Shown: piece by piece, positions 22,972-33,689 of the stretch
How positions within the stretch are numbered: position 1 is the first letter of the stretch
Layout of the letters: each line of letters opens with the position of its first letter
Source of the DNA: Paraphaeosphaeria minitans
Taxonomy: Eukaryota; Ascomycota; Dothideomycetes; Pleosporales; Didymosphaeriaceae
Direction of reading: 5' to 3'
NCBI GenBank assembly: GCA_015832175.1
Contig: WJXW01000001.1
Location: forward strand, 1,426,001-1,490,000
Length of the DNA: 64,000 bases
Program-made: the position numbers and the translations under genes
Notes under the pieces: model-generated
What the model saw: only the letters and a program-made list of their open reading frames with translations
Database searches by the model: none
What the model was told of the DNA's origin: nothing

Positions 22972-23814
22972 AATTTGAATGGCTTTGGGTATAGTGGAAG
23001 GGATTGAATACCACAACACTATGGACGAGGGCACGACCTGTCTGGAGCATGCGGAGCGTATGGCACATTGAGCAATGCCACAGAGGCATGCATGCTCTCT
23101 GCATTCATAGGCCCTACCATGGATCCACTCAGTGGGACAGGCGCAGTATTGGCACCTCTGATAGATGCTCGATTTGCCGCCCAGCTGAGTTCATGTCCCG
23201 CATTTCGCCGCGGTTTGAAAAGAGCCCCAAGTATCACGTTTGATACATCTTTCACCAGGCAACCCCCCGAACGGTACGAGTCAAGCTGCAATCACGTTGG
23301 TTGATAAAGTCGAAGGCACAATGGTATCACCACAGTTGAATATTACATGATCCCCATACCACTCAGGGCATCAAAATAAAAAGAATCAGCCTCGCGATAG
23401 TGATGCTGAAAAACCACGCTGACATGTTGATAAAACGCCCGGCCATTCACCTCGAAGCCCTAGAATATATCTTCATCGCAAGTGAACTCTTGATTCGCCC
23501 ACGTCTATTCCGAAAAATTTCCCTGCGCGGCAGGCGGCTGCTCGTGTCCACGCCCCTGTCCATCGGGGACAATTACCTCGCCGAACCGACGCCCAACGTC
23601 CTCCGGAAAATTCTCAGGGCCTAAGAATCCCATGATCCTGTACCTACGCCGGCCCGGCCCTTCTGGAGGGCCGGGTTGTGGCGGGCTTCGCGGTTGCGGT
23701 TGCGGTTGCGGTTGCGGTTGCGATTGCGGTTGCGCTGCTGGCTGTGCTGGCTGCCTCGGAACGAGGCCTTGGAAAAGGCGCATTGGGGCGTCCAGGAGGC
23801 CGTAGCCGCCGTTT
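22972..23814. other. Convergent spacer with possible ligase tail
   Basis: Contains the 3' ends of REV7 and of the RBR ligase gene. The minus strand from 23814 to 23505 stays open in a neighbouring frame and encodes a Pro/Gln-rich then Gly/Pro-rich segment that looks like a continuation of the ligase tail (see findings). Nothing else is recognised. Confidence 0.45.
23691..23733. repeat. GGTTGC hexamer repeat
   Basis: About seven copies of GGTTGC, one with a GATTGC variant. On the minus strand they encode (Pro-Gln)n. The repeat lies just beyond the annotated stop of the RBR ligase gene. Confidence 0.85.
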
Positions 23815-26454
23815 CTATTGTTTCTGATTCTGGTCAGGAGAATTCTGGTTCTGGTTCTGGTGAGGGTTCTGCCTCATAAAGTCGATGTTCTGTTGCGTAT
23901 AGAAATGGCGAGCGACATACTGCTGTTGCAGTTGCGGTGCTTGCAAAGGCTGCAACGGTACCGCACCCACTCGCGCCGGCTGACCAGGATGCGCTGAGAG
24001 CTGCTGAAGGCGTGGCGGTACAAGGTTTGCGTTCCGTGCAGCAAGAGCTTGCTCGCGTGCTAGACGTTGTTGAAATATTTGCTGAAACACTCGCGGCTGG
24101 TGAAGGAATATGTGCTGCTGGTGCGGAGCGGCTGCAAGGGGCTGAGCAGGTGGTACTGGTACATACTGTGGCAGTGCTGCGGCTGCTGCTGGAGCCGGGG
24201 CAGCTGGAGGTGCTCGATTTCTCAGTGCACCGCCCATCATGTAATATGGGAATGCTTGAACGGCTTCCTGTGCGCGACCAAACCGTCGTTGCTCGGCCTG
24301 TTTGACACGGTCTGAGATATGTATCATGAGATCGGCCTGTAAGTGAGGTCAGCGAAATTGTAGAGAAATCTTCATACCATGTGGGTTGCAAGAAAGAAAT
24401 AGAGACTGTCGTGTTGATATCGATAGCCTGGACATGCATCGTGCAAGGACACCTACGTCTGATAGCCCAGGATTTTCGGCCAGAGCTTTGGCCAGAGCTT
24501 CATCGGCAGCCTTCTTGACTTCCTGTTCATGACGGTCTTCGACATTATCATGTAGCTGGCATCCTCCCTCGCTCGCGCTGTGATCACTGAAGTGATTGTA
24601 GTCTTTGATGTCTTTGGAGCAAACATAGCTAGTAGGAGATTAGCTTCCATTAACTTGATTCGCTAGGAGAGACACTTGAGGAGTGCTTACCATTGAGAAT
24701 TGCCACATTGCGGGCAGGACATCTTGTTGCATCCATCCTGCTTGATGAAGGGGTTTTTGCATTTGTTGCAGTTGCGTATCAGAGCTGCCGACATAGCTTC
24801 TTCCACATCATGTCTGAATGTGAGCTTTTCGTTCTTCTTAGATTCCCCGCAAGTCAACGGGACGTGTGTCTCTTTTTGGCAAAGGCGACAGCTCGTCTTC
24901 CGACACTTCGGGTTCAGGCATCGGAACTCCTTATCTTCATCCACGGGAGGGCATTCTTGTTTGAAATCGCAGAAAGGACATTCATCGAGATCCAACCCAG
25001 CACCCTCCAGGTCTTGCATTTGCTGCATGTGTTCGAGCCGATCGAAAGTAGTGTTGGTGAGGCAATCCTGGAGCTGCTGGCGCGTAAAATTACCACCGCA
25101 CCTCGATTCTGCGAAGCAGATTGGCCGGCATCGCGAGCTCCCAATTTCGCTCTCGACGTAGTTCTTGACGCATTCTCGGCAGAGGAAGTGCATAATTGCC
25201 CCGCCACAGCCTACCATGCGGTTGAGAGGAAATTCGTCGAAGCAGCACTGGCACTCGGTCATCTCTCCAGTCAGAACAGCTTCTTTCATGTTTTCCTCTT
25301 CTGCTCGTGATGCGTCTTCGGCTCTGCGGCGCTTGACAGCAGCTTCCTCACTCTTCATTTTAGCGGCTTGTAGTTCTTTGGGTACTTGGCTCCCACGTTG
25401 GATTTGCGACGCTTCGATGTTTCGTTTAGTCCGCGCGGTGTGGACTTTTCTGAAGGGTTCCTTGTTACGATCGTACTGATTGTATTCGCGCAGTTGTTTT
25501 TCGATGACGCTGTAGGCTTTGTAAAGTGTCTTTTGCTCCTTGATGACGAGGTTGATGTGCCTCACTGGAACGTAGACGAATTCGTCTTTCAGTAATTCAG
25601 CCCTGGGATAGTTAGCCGTCGTGTCCACAAGAACGTGTTGTATGAGTAGTTATTCCGCAGTATGTGGTCTTGGAGATAAATCTGCTACAAGGGTATCACG
25701 TCGGTCTCTCGGTGGGGACATCGACGTGCCGAGTGAGAATTTCGGTCTAGGTGACAATGCTATTCATCGAACCCCAATGGCAATGCTAGTGAGCTGTCTT
25801 TTCAGTGCGAATACAGAAACATAGAGTGACTTACACATCGTTTGTGTAGCTTTGTGGTCGGCCTTCCCCATCATCCTCTTCGAACTCACTGAGGCTGCGC
25901 TGGCGCTTCCTCTTTCGGCTGGCTTCTTCCTCTTCCTTCGGGTACGCTTCATCGTCAAGAAGCTGGGTGATGATGCGTTGACAAGCTTCTGGTGTTCGCG
26001 TACTGTCTTGTGTTTGATCTGCGATCAGGGCGAGTACATGGTCGACGGAGATGTCGGGCAGAATGCCTAGTACCATCTGCAAGCAGACAGCAGCGGTGAG
26101 CAGCTCACCCTCTGCAAGGTCGGCTTCGACGTCCATGAGGTTGTCGAGTGCGACGTTGATGAGTCGAGGGTTGTTCACTGCGGGTGCGGGATCAGGGTGA
26201 CCGAAGTCGTTGGGCCCGAAGTCAACGAAGTCCCGTTCACAATCTTGTTCAAGAGGGCCTAGTTGAGCGGCGCCTTCGACGCCCAAGCCACCCCAATCGC
26301 TTTCCTCCCGGTCCTCTTTGGTCTCAGGCCCACCCAGTCCAAATTCTGGAAGGGAATCGGGTTCATAACCGCTGTCGTCGCCGTAGCCGAGGAGATTATC
26401 CTCGTCGTCAGAGACTAGGTCAATGACCTGACGTTGCTCAGGCCGCACGTTCAT
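23815..26454 (-). CDS. RBR E3 ubiquitin ligase, RNF216/TRIAD3-like
   Basis: A RING-IBR-RING ubiquitin ligase. Exons in reading order are 26454-25835, 25602-24691, 24628-24457 and 24336-23815, giving 741 residues. The N-terminus is acidic with VIDLVSDDE, a SIM-like stretch. RING1 is CQCCFDEFPLNRMVGCGGAIMHFLCRECV, the IBR is CPFCDFKQE...CLNPKCRKTSCRLCQKETH, and RING2 is CNKCKNPFIKQDGCNKMSCPQCGNSQWC followed by YVC; splicing of exons 2 and 3 supplies the key Cys of the CxxC pair. The spacing and the VPVRHINLVIKEQKTL region before RING1 fit the RNF216 branch. The tail is Gln/Pro/Ala-rich. Intron 1 (232 nt, GTAAGT to CTAACTATCCCAG) is the least certain join. The stop at 23815 may reflect a frameshift. 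Confidence 0.85.
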
Positions 26455-27538
26455 CAGTTAGCCTGTGACGCCCGTGAACTTTGTGATGCACGGCAGGTAC
26501 ACGTGCAGCCGCGTCGCGTAGGTTGAGGTTTCAGAGTCGATCGCTGTCTGCTTTCGAGAGTCCGAGGTCCAACACACACTTCAATCAAGGCGCAAGGGCA
26601 TGGTTGATATTGAACTAGGAAAGGAACCGACGGTAATGAGAGAAAAGAAGTGAAAGAGCGCGGCAGTTGCAGCGCGAGTAGACTCGCAGGTACCACTGCA
26701 GCCTCGTCGTGGCGGCCTCAGCAGGGGCAATCAGGCGCGAAGATGAAAGGCAGGAGCACGAATCGGACCGGCCGACGAAACAATGGCTGTAGGTACTGCA
26801 ACGTGCAGGCGGCGATGCGGATGGACGCAGCGAGCTGTCGTTGTCGCTGTCGCTATCTCAGTCGACGTCGACGTCGGCGGGGTGCAGGCAGGTAGGTACG
26901 AGGCACGGTATGGCGGCTACCTACGTGCATGTGCCACAGCATTCTGCACAAAGTCAACGGCGCCCGATGACCGTTGTTGATGAATTGTCGGCCCTCTTGT
27001 TCGAAGATGCAGCTATAGGTACCAATCATGGGCTGCGTCATTGGCGGGCCGCCGCACAGGCCGCACGGAGCGACGATGAATGCAGATGAAGGCGGTGCCA
27101 CGGCTGCGGAAGGGAAGAACAAGCCTATTCACGGCCACGGGCTTGGCCACGAGTTCCTCGTTCCGCTCTTTATGTAATAGTCTTCGAAGCATGTGCGAAC
27201 CAGCTTCCACGACCTTCGGAGCGTCCGCATGACCAGTCTGCCGTAGTGGTCTCGACGCGGCGGTTTCCTGCGGCCTTCGTCGGAGTAGACGGAGTAGACG
27301 CGCGCCCTAGGTACGGTAGGCACCGGTAGGTAAGCAACCTCTTTGTTGGTATTTAAGACATCTGGGCTGAGGGTCTCCACACTCCACAAACCTGGGGAAG
27401 TGGTAGGCATATGCAGCGAAGCTCCGTCAGCGTCTCGCATCCGTTGTCTTCAATCCAGATCAAAGTGCAGCCTACAAACACCCAAGAGGAAATCATACCA
27501 AGCGTCATTATCACGGCGTGAAAGTGCGTCGTTGCATC
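26455..27538. other. Divergent gap, RBR ligase / LYC1-like
   Basis: About 1.1 kb with two promoters. It includes two small patches of the TAGGTA-type motif (about 26889-26897 and 27308-27332). No supported ORF. Confidence 0.5.
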
Positions 27539-28820
27539 ATGGGCTCCCTCGTCGAACTGCCTCACGGCACCTCCCCAGACCTCGCACTCGTCCATCCGAC
27601 GCAGGAAGAGAAGCTCATCCAGTTCAACCTCAATGGTGCGGAATGGCGCGGTGCCCTTTCGCAAGAAGCATACCTTCGCAGAGAGGACATTCTCTCACAG
27701 CAGGACCAGACGAAAGATGGAGGCATTTCGTACTGGATACTGATCGATAAGACCGCGAAACGCAACCCTTTGGACCCTACGTCATCGGCACGTCTACCGC
27801 TCGCAAGCTGCGAGACATATCGCAAAAAGGCGCTGGTCTGGCAGGATGGAGAATTGAAAGAAACGATAGGCCATGGCATTGGAAGTGTCTTCTGCGCGCC
27901 ACATTTGCGAGGCAGGAAGTACGCTCAGCGGATGATGCAGGAGCTGGGCGAGGCCCTGAGGACATACCAGACCGACGAGAAAACGGAGTGCATGTTCTCG
28001 GTGCTCTTCTCTGACATTGGAAAGGTCAGTGGAGCTTGCCCTCCAAATCTGCACTGGCGTCGGCGTAGACTGACTAGCACAGAAATTCTACTCCGACTTT
28101 GGCTGGGAAGCTTTCAGATCATCTCACGTCTCTCTGCCTGGCCAAGCTTCAAATGTCAAAGATTCAGGGAGTGTACCAGCTGCGCGACCGCTATACGCAG
28201 AAGATCTGGCGGAGCTGTGCAAGATTGACGAAGAGCTCATTCGCAGAAGCCTGCAAGACCGACCGAAAGGCAGCCACACCGCGGTAGCGCTTGTTCCCAA
28301 CATCGCAAATATCAGATGGCACCATGCACGAGAAGATTTCGTGGGCGGCGAGCTGCACGGAAAAGCACCGACGGTGAAGGGCGCCATCATAGGTACTGAG
28401 AAAGGTAAGCGGGTGTGGTGCTACTGGACGCGCATGTGGTACAACCCAGATGCAACACAGGCAAAGGACAACACGCTGCACATATTGCGGTTTGTGGTAG
28501 AGGACCAGGGTCGTTCAAGCTGGGAAGGCAGCGAAACAAACCACGCGGATGAAGCATCAAACAACCATTCCCACGATGTGGCGATCGCAGCGCTCTTCTG
28601 CGCAGCACAACAGCAGGCGGAGGAATGGAAGATGGAGCACGTGGAAGCGTGGAACCCGTCGTCTGCAACCTTGGCTGCAGCGCGCAGGCTGGATCCCAGC
28701 GTGAAGCTGATTAACAGAGACATGGAGAGCATAGCGAGCTTGAAATGGTATCCGCAGCATGACGGCCCTGTGGCAGAGTCCATCGACTGGATCGGGAACG
28801 AAAAGTATGGGTGGTGTTGA
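27539..28820 (+). CDS. LYC1: GNAT acetyltransferase, LYC1 (lysine acetyltransferase) family
   Basis: Related to the yeast LYC1 enzymes that N6-acetylate lysine for catabolism, though the family is broad and the true substrate here is not shown. Exons are 27539-28024 and 28083-28820 with a 58-nt intron (GTCAGT...GCACAG), giving 407 residues. Features are LVWQDGELKETIGHGIGSVFCAPHLRGRKYAQRMMQELG, in which the GNAT acetyl-CoA loop (RGRKYAQRMM, R-x-x-G/K-x-A) is visible, then CMFSVLFSDIGKKFYSDFGWEAF across the splice junction, typical of LYC1 proteins. A second C-terminal domain follows (RWHHAREDFVGGELHG... to YGWC). The ATG at 27539 lies within MGSLVELPHG; an in-frame ATG at 27518 is less likely. 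Confidence 0.85.
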
Positions 28821-29893
28821 GCATGGAAGCTGGAAAGATGTACGCACCAAATAGAAGTTGAAGTTTGACGTCGTACACCAAATGGCGATTTTCTTTTGCA
28901 AGGCGCGTTTGCGTCGAGCACAGCGGAGTGGGATGTGATGCCATTGACACCTTCACCTGTGCAGCGCCTCTTGTCCGTTGCTTGTCCAGCACTCCTTGTT
29001 CCGACGCCAGCCAGGATGCGCCATCGCTCCCCAGCTGAAAATTCTTCTTCGAAAGATTGGCTGCGCCAAAGCGTTCAACGAAAAAGGTCAACCTGTCAGA
29101 TTGCACTCAACGTCCTGCCTTCCAGACCGGCCGAAGCCCGACATCCAATTGGCTGAAGATCATCGCCACGCACGCCGAAGCACACGTCATAAGGCCTCAC
29201 TCCGGGACATCGAGGCTGATACTCATCAGCCAGGGTTGCGATTCTGTGGCTACTGTGAAGTAACTCAGAAGAGGACGTAAACTATAGAAATGATTCCTTG
29301 GAGAGAAAGTTAGCCACGGGACAATGCGCGGATTGATGGAGCACTCACTATGAAGTATCGTCGACATGAAGAACCAAAAAGAGCCCGAGGGCAGCGCAGC
29401 TTTTATAGAGCGTGGGAGCGCGCAGGGACCGCCTCGCTTAGTGCATCATGTGACTTAGCGCGACGAAGTTTTGCACTTGGCGGTCCGCGCGTCTGCCGAG
29501 GGTGGCCGGTTTCGCCGGCGAGAGACGCAGGAACGGCCGGCGGGGCAGGCAGGAGCAACCGCGGGGCAGTCACCGTTCACAGGCCGTACCGACATGGAGG
29601 AGGCGGTGCTGTAGAGGAGGATGCTCGATGGTGATTCTGTGAAGCCGCTTCAGGTCTGGCTGCTTGTCAATGACGCTGGCCAACTGTCCTCATGCTGACA
29701 GCAGCGCCCGGAACGAAGCCCAGTGCTGCTGAGTCGGCCAATAAATTTTGGGTGCTGCGATAGCGGTCCGACCTTGAACCCCCACGGGGACTGCACTTCG
29801 TAAACCACACTTCGCTTCACGTTACTGGTGTTCGCGACGCTCCACGTCTTTCCTGCATTGCAATCGATTCTTCGACCTGGACTACCCAACGCA
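28821..29893. other. 1.07-kb gap before threonine synthase
   Basis: No gene supported. On the minus strand a TATAAAA box (29401-29407) precedes an ATG at 29367, but only a 16-residue product follows. On the plus strand the region near 29894 is the threonine synthase promoter, with a CCAAT box at about 29738-29742 and the near-Gcn4 site TGAGTCG at 29730-29736. Confidence 0.5.
29730..29742 (+). promoter_or_regulatory. Possible Gcn4/CpcA-like half site plus CCAAT box
   Basis: TGAGTCG differs by one base from the CPRE consensus TGASTCA bound by CpcA/Gcn4. A CCAAT box follows immediately, about 150 bp upstream of the threonine synthase ATG. Cross-pathway control of threonine synthesis is known in fungi, but one imperfect site is weak evidence. 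Confidence 0.3.
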
Positions 29894-31640
29894 ATGCCTT
29901 CACATACCGCCTCCCAGCGCTACCTGAGCACCCGGGGAGGGTCCTATGATGTGAGCCATACCCCCGTACATCGTTTCACCGACGCCCGGACTGACCCGCC
30001 AGTTCTCTTTCGAGGAAGTCGTGCTCAAGGGCCTCGCCGCCGACGGTGGCTTGTTCATCCCAGAAGAGATCCCAGTGCTTCCCAGCGATTGGGCTACCAA
30101 GTGGCATAACCTCTCCTTCGAGGACCTCGCATACGAAATCTTCTCCCTCTACATCTCGCCGTCTGAGATCCCCGCCGCCGACCTCAAAGACATCATCCAC
30201 CGCAGCTACGCTACCTTCCGCGCGAAAGATGTCACACCGACTGTGGCCCTTAACAAGGACAAGAACATACATCTGCTAGAGCTGTTCCACGGGCCTACGT
30301 TCGCATTCAAGGATGTGGCACTGCAATTCCTGGGCAACCTCTTCGAGTACTTCCTCGTCCGAAGGAATGAGAACAAGAGTGGGCGCGATAGGGAACACCT
30401 GACCGTCGTGGGCGCAACCAGCGGAGATACCGGATCTGCAGCCATCTACGGCTTGAGGGGGAAGAAGGATGTCTCCGTCTTCATCATGTTCCCGCACGGT
30501 AAGGTCAGCCCGATACAGGAGGCACAGATGACGACTGTACTGGATGCCAATGTGCACAACTTGGCTGTAGACGGCACGTTCGACGACTGCCAGGTAAGCC
30601 GCCTACGGAACCCACACCCATGGACAACAGCTAACAACCCGCAGGACTTCGTCAAGGCCCTCTTCGCCGACCCAGAGATGAACAAAACTCACAAGCTCGC
30701 CGCCGTCAACTCGATCAACTGGGCGCGCATCCTTGCCCAGATCACCTACTACTTCTACTCCTACTTCAACCTCATCCGGCAACAGTCATTCCTCCCAGCC
30801 TCCAAGGTCCGCTTCGTCGTCCCGACGGGCAACTTCGGCGATATCCTCGCGGGCTACTTCGCAAAGCGCATGGGCTTGCCGGCAGAGAAGCTAGTCATAG
30901 CCACCAATGAGAACGACATCCTGCACCGCTTCTGGAAATCCGGCCGGTACGAGAAGCACGCCGTGTACGGTGCGGCGGCCGAGGGGGGTTTCGCCGAGGA
31001 CGGCGTCAAGGCGCACGAGAGCGGCGTCAAGGAGACGCTGAGTCCCGCCATGGACATCCTCGTGTCGTCCAACTTCGAGCGCCTGCTTTGGTTCCTCGCG
31101 TACGAGGTGTACAGCACGTCTGCGGATGCGGTATCACAGCGCCGCGCGCAGGCTGGTGATCATGTGAAGAACTGGCTTAACGATCTAAAGGCGAAGGGCG
31201 GGTTCGCTGTCGACAAACAGATTCTGGCTGCTGCACAAGGAGACTTTTCTTCGTACCGTGTCAGCGACGAGGAGACGATCGAGTCGATCAAGCACACCTA
31301 CTCCGCCTCTTCATCCAAGGGCTACGTACTCGACCCGCACACGGCTATTGGCGTTGCCGCTGCGCTGCGCTCAGCAGAGGTCTCGGACCCACCGTCAACG
31401 CACCACATCTCGCTAGCGACCGCACATCCTGCCAAGTTCAGCAGTGCCGTTGAGCAGGCGTTGCCGGATGACAAGGCGTACTTCGCTGAGAAGGTGCTGC
31501 CGGATGAGTTCAAGGGGCTGGAGGACAAGCCGAGGAGAGTGAGCCATGTGAAGAAGTCGGACGGTTGGCAGGGCGTGAGGAAGGTGGTGACTGCAGAGGT
31601 AGAAGCGGAGTTACAGGCTGCGGATAAAATAGGGCGGTAG
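29894..31640 (+). CDS. THR4: Threonine synthase
   Basis: PLP enzyme converting O-phosphohomoserine to threonine, the last step of threonine biosynthesis. Exons are 29894-29950, 30003-30593 and 30645-31640, giving 547 residues. The first exon encodes MPSHTASQRYLSTRGGSYD, matching the fungal N-terminus (SQ-Y-STR), and joins FSFEEVVLKGLAADGGLFIPEEIP. The PLP lysine lies in HGPTFAFKDVALQ. The phosphate-binding GATSGDTGSAAIYG, and NSINWARILAQITYYFY and VPTGNFGDILAGY, are present. Intron 2 (30594-30644) is 51 nt and has no stop in frame, so unspliced message would encode 17 extra residues. The length is slightly above yeast Thr4 (514). Confidence 0.95.
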
Positions 31641-31882
31641 ATGGTCTCTCAAGGTGAGACTAGTAGAGAACTGGTGGATGTGGCCTGGCTTAGACGCAAA
31701 ACAGTAGAAAACCTGGTGGCTATGTCTAAATGTGACGAGCATATCTTCTACACTACTTCTTCTGTTGCTTGAGCATCTTTGCGATATCGCTACATGCGAA
31801 TCAATCCCGGTTTGTGCATACTTCGTTCCAAGCTTCCTCTCATCCCGACACTCTAAAGGACACCAAGTGCAATTCGGGTATC

Positions 31883-32978
31883 CTATACACGACCCGCCCT
31901 GCCAACTTGAATCATCTCGCCCGTGAGCTTATCATCCGAGCGCAGGACAGGCCACGCCGCGCCATCTGCCTTTACCAACGTCAACTCCAGCTTCGTGCCT
32001 AGAATCCTGTGTTTGCTGTCTTCGGGCTTGATGGTGCCGAAGAGCGGAAACTCGGTTGCGTAGCGCTTGTTGTCCGATGTGCGTAAATTGAGGACGACGT
32101 GGTCGGCGTGGAGGACTACTTTTGCGGACTCCTTGTCGATCTTCTTGAGGTAGAGCGAGGCGATGACTGAGGTGCCTGTCTGGTAGAAGTCGCTCCTGTA
32201 GTCTGTTAGTATGGTAGCCCACCAGCAAGGTGCTCAATGTATCGCAACATACCTCACCGTCTCGACCTTCTCCTCTCCACCCTTCTTCCCGCTCCCTACG
32301 AACAGATGCCTGTTCTTGGTTTTGCAGCCCTCAATGTTCATGAACTGGTCAAATTCTAGCACCCGCCTCTTGCAGCAGCTCCAGCCCTTACTTCCCTCGT
32401 GGAATACCGGCGCTCCAGGATGATGCACGCAGCTCTCTGCCTCCCGATCGCCGCCCTCGAATTTCTGTCCACAGCCCTTCCGTCTACATGTCATCCCCTG
32501 CTTGAGCTCCAAGCTCGGATCATCGTCCTCCGACTCCGGTGGTTTCGGCGAGGCAGCGGGCTGTGGTGTTGCGGACTGCGCGGTGGGTACGCGGGGTACG
32601 GGCGCGGGGAGGGATTCTTGGAGGCTGCCGAGGTCGACCTGCGTGTTTGAGGGGACATCGGGCGCTTGTGTGGGCTCGGGGGCGGGCGTGTCGTCTACGT
32701 CTGAGTGGGTGCCCGTTGTGCAGGGTGGAATGGTAAGGAATTCGTCGAAGGTGAGGACGCGGGGTTTGCAGCATTTCCAACCTGGCAAGATAGCGTTGAG
32801 TCAGTATTGTAGGCTTTGAAAAAACCAGAATTGGTTAATGGGCGCGTAGATGAAGGAATTGGGGTTCTTTACCTTTCTGCCCCTCGTGAAAGACGGGCGG
32901 GCCGGGGTGATACTGGCAGTCCTCGCTCGCGTTCTCGTACGTCTTGCCGCAGCCTTTGTGCACGCACTTCTTCGCCAT
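31883..32978 (-). CDS. CHORD and CS domain co-chaperone (CHP-1/Morgana type)
   Basis: A Hsp90 co-chaperone related to animal CHORDC1/Morgana and to plant RAR1 plus SGT1. Exons in reading order are 32978-32873, 32781-32253 and 32195-31883, giving 315 residues. CHORD1 (residues about 5-62) has CVHKGCGKTYENASEDCQYH, HEGQKGWKCC and FLTIPPC. CHORD2 (about 145-210) repeats the pattern with CRRKGCGQKF, CVHHPGAPVFHEGSKGWSCC and NIEGCKTKNH-like residues, giving two zinc sites per domain. A Pro-rich acidic linker separates them. The CS domain (about 225-315) is formed by exon 3: SDFYQTGTSVIASLYLKKIDKESAKVVL and GTKLELTLVKADGAAWP. It is divergent from the glutaredoxin-like gene with 281 bp between the ATGs. 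Confidence 0.93.
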
Positions 32979-33259
32979 GATTGCGATATGATCCGGGAAA
33001 CAATTCTGCGCCGACAGGTAGAGAACAACGAACGAATAACAAGCTGTACAGAAGCGCAATCGGGTGAGCTGGGTGTTGCGCTTCACTTTGTCTGGAATAT
33101 TCTGGAACTCGTCGAGTAGCGCTACCTATGTCATACCGTAGGTACTAGCGCCGGCAGAAAATGAGCTTAATGCTAGGCGGTGAGGGATCTTCCCTTTCCC
33201 CGTTCGTGTGTATAGACTACTGTCGTAATATCATCGTCGACTGATCCTCCTTTGCGAAA

Positions 33260-33608
33260 ATGTTTCGAGCTTCGTCGCGGTTGCTGCAAAGTCGCATTAC
33301 CTTTTTCACGCGGAGCCCTTGCTCGCTCTGCAACACCGCGAAAACAGCCGTGCAGAATGTTCGCAAGGAACGCAACTTCGACTATGAGGAAATCAATGTG
33401 ATGGAGCCTGGTCAGGAGAGATGGAGGGATGTCTATGAGTTTGATACTCCGGTGGTAAATATGCACGCCAACTGATCTAGAACACACACTGAGGGATAAG
33501 ATACACGTCGATAAATCATCTGAGACATCCACCTCCTCCGCAAAACTTATGCATCGCTTCAACGAGACACAGGTAAAGAAGCTGCTGGATGAGGTAGAGT
33601 CGGCGTAA
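33260..33608 (+). CDS. Glutaredoxin-like protein (DUF836/YDR286C type)
   Basis: A 100-residue thioredoxin-fold protein, probably mitochondrial. Exons are 33260-33454 and 33501-33608 with a 46-nt intron (GTAAAT...GATAAG). The N-terminus MFRASSRLLQSR is basic and Ser-rich, like a targeting sequence. ITFFTRSPCSLCNTAKTAV has the CxxC redox pair. FDYEEINVMEPGQERWRDVYEFDTPVIHVDK contains the cis-Pro (TPV) of the fold. It ends FNETQVKKLLDEVESA. These features match the family of yeast YDR286C and human C5orf63. The catalytic role is unproven. Only 81 bp separates its stop from the ATG of the next gene on the same strand. Confidence 0.88.
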
Positions 33609-33689
33609 GGTGGCACAATAATGTGTTGTATAGCGCGAAGTAGGGTGTGGGGTAGCGTCAACCGTGGACCAACAAGTGAGGAGGGGTAC

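Noticed and set aside
29281..29407. Minus-strand microgene: TATAAAA, ATG at 29367 and a canonical GTGAGT donor
   Set aside because: The best splice gives only about 16 residues before a stop, and the TATA box is too close to the ATG for a normal leader. The pattern can arise by chance.
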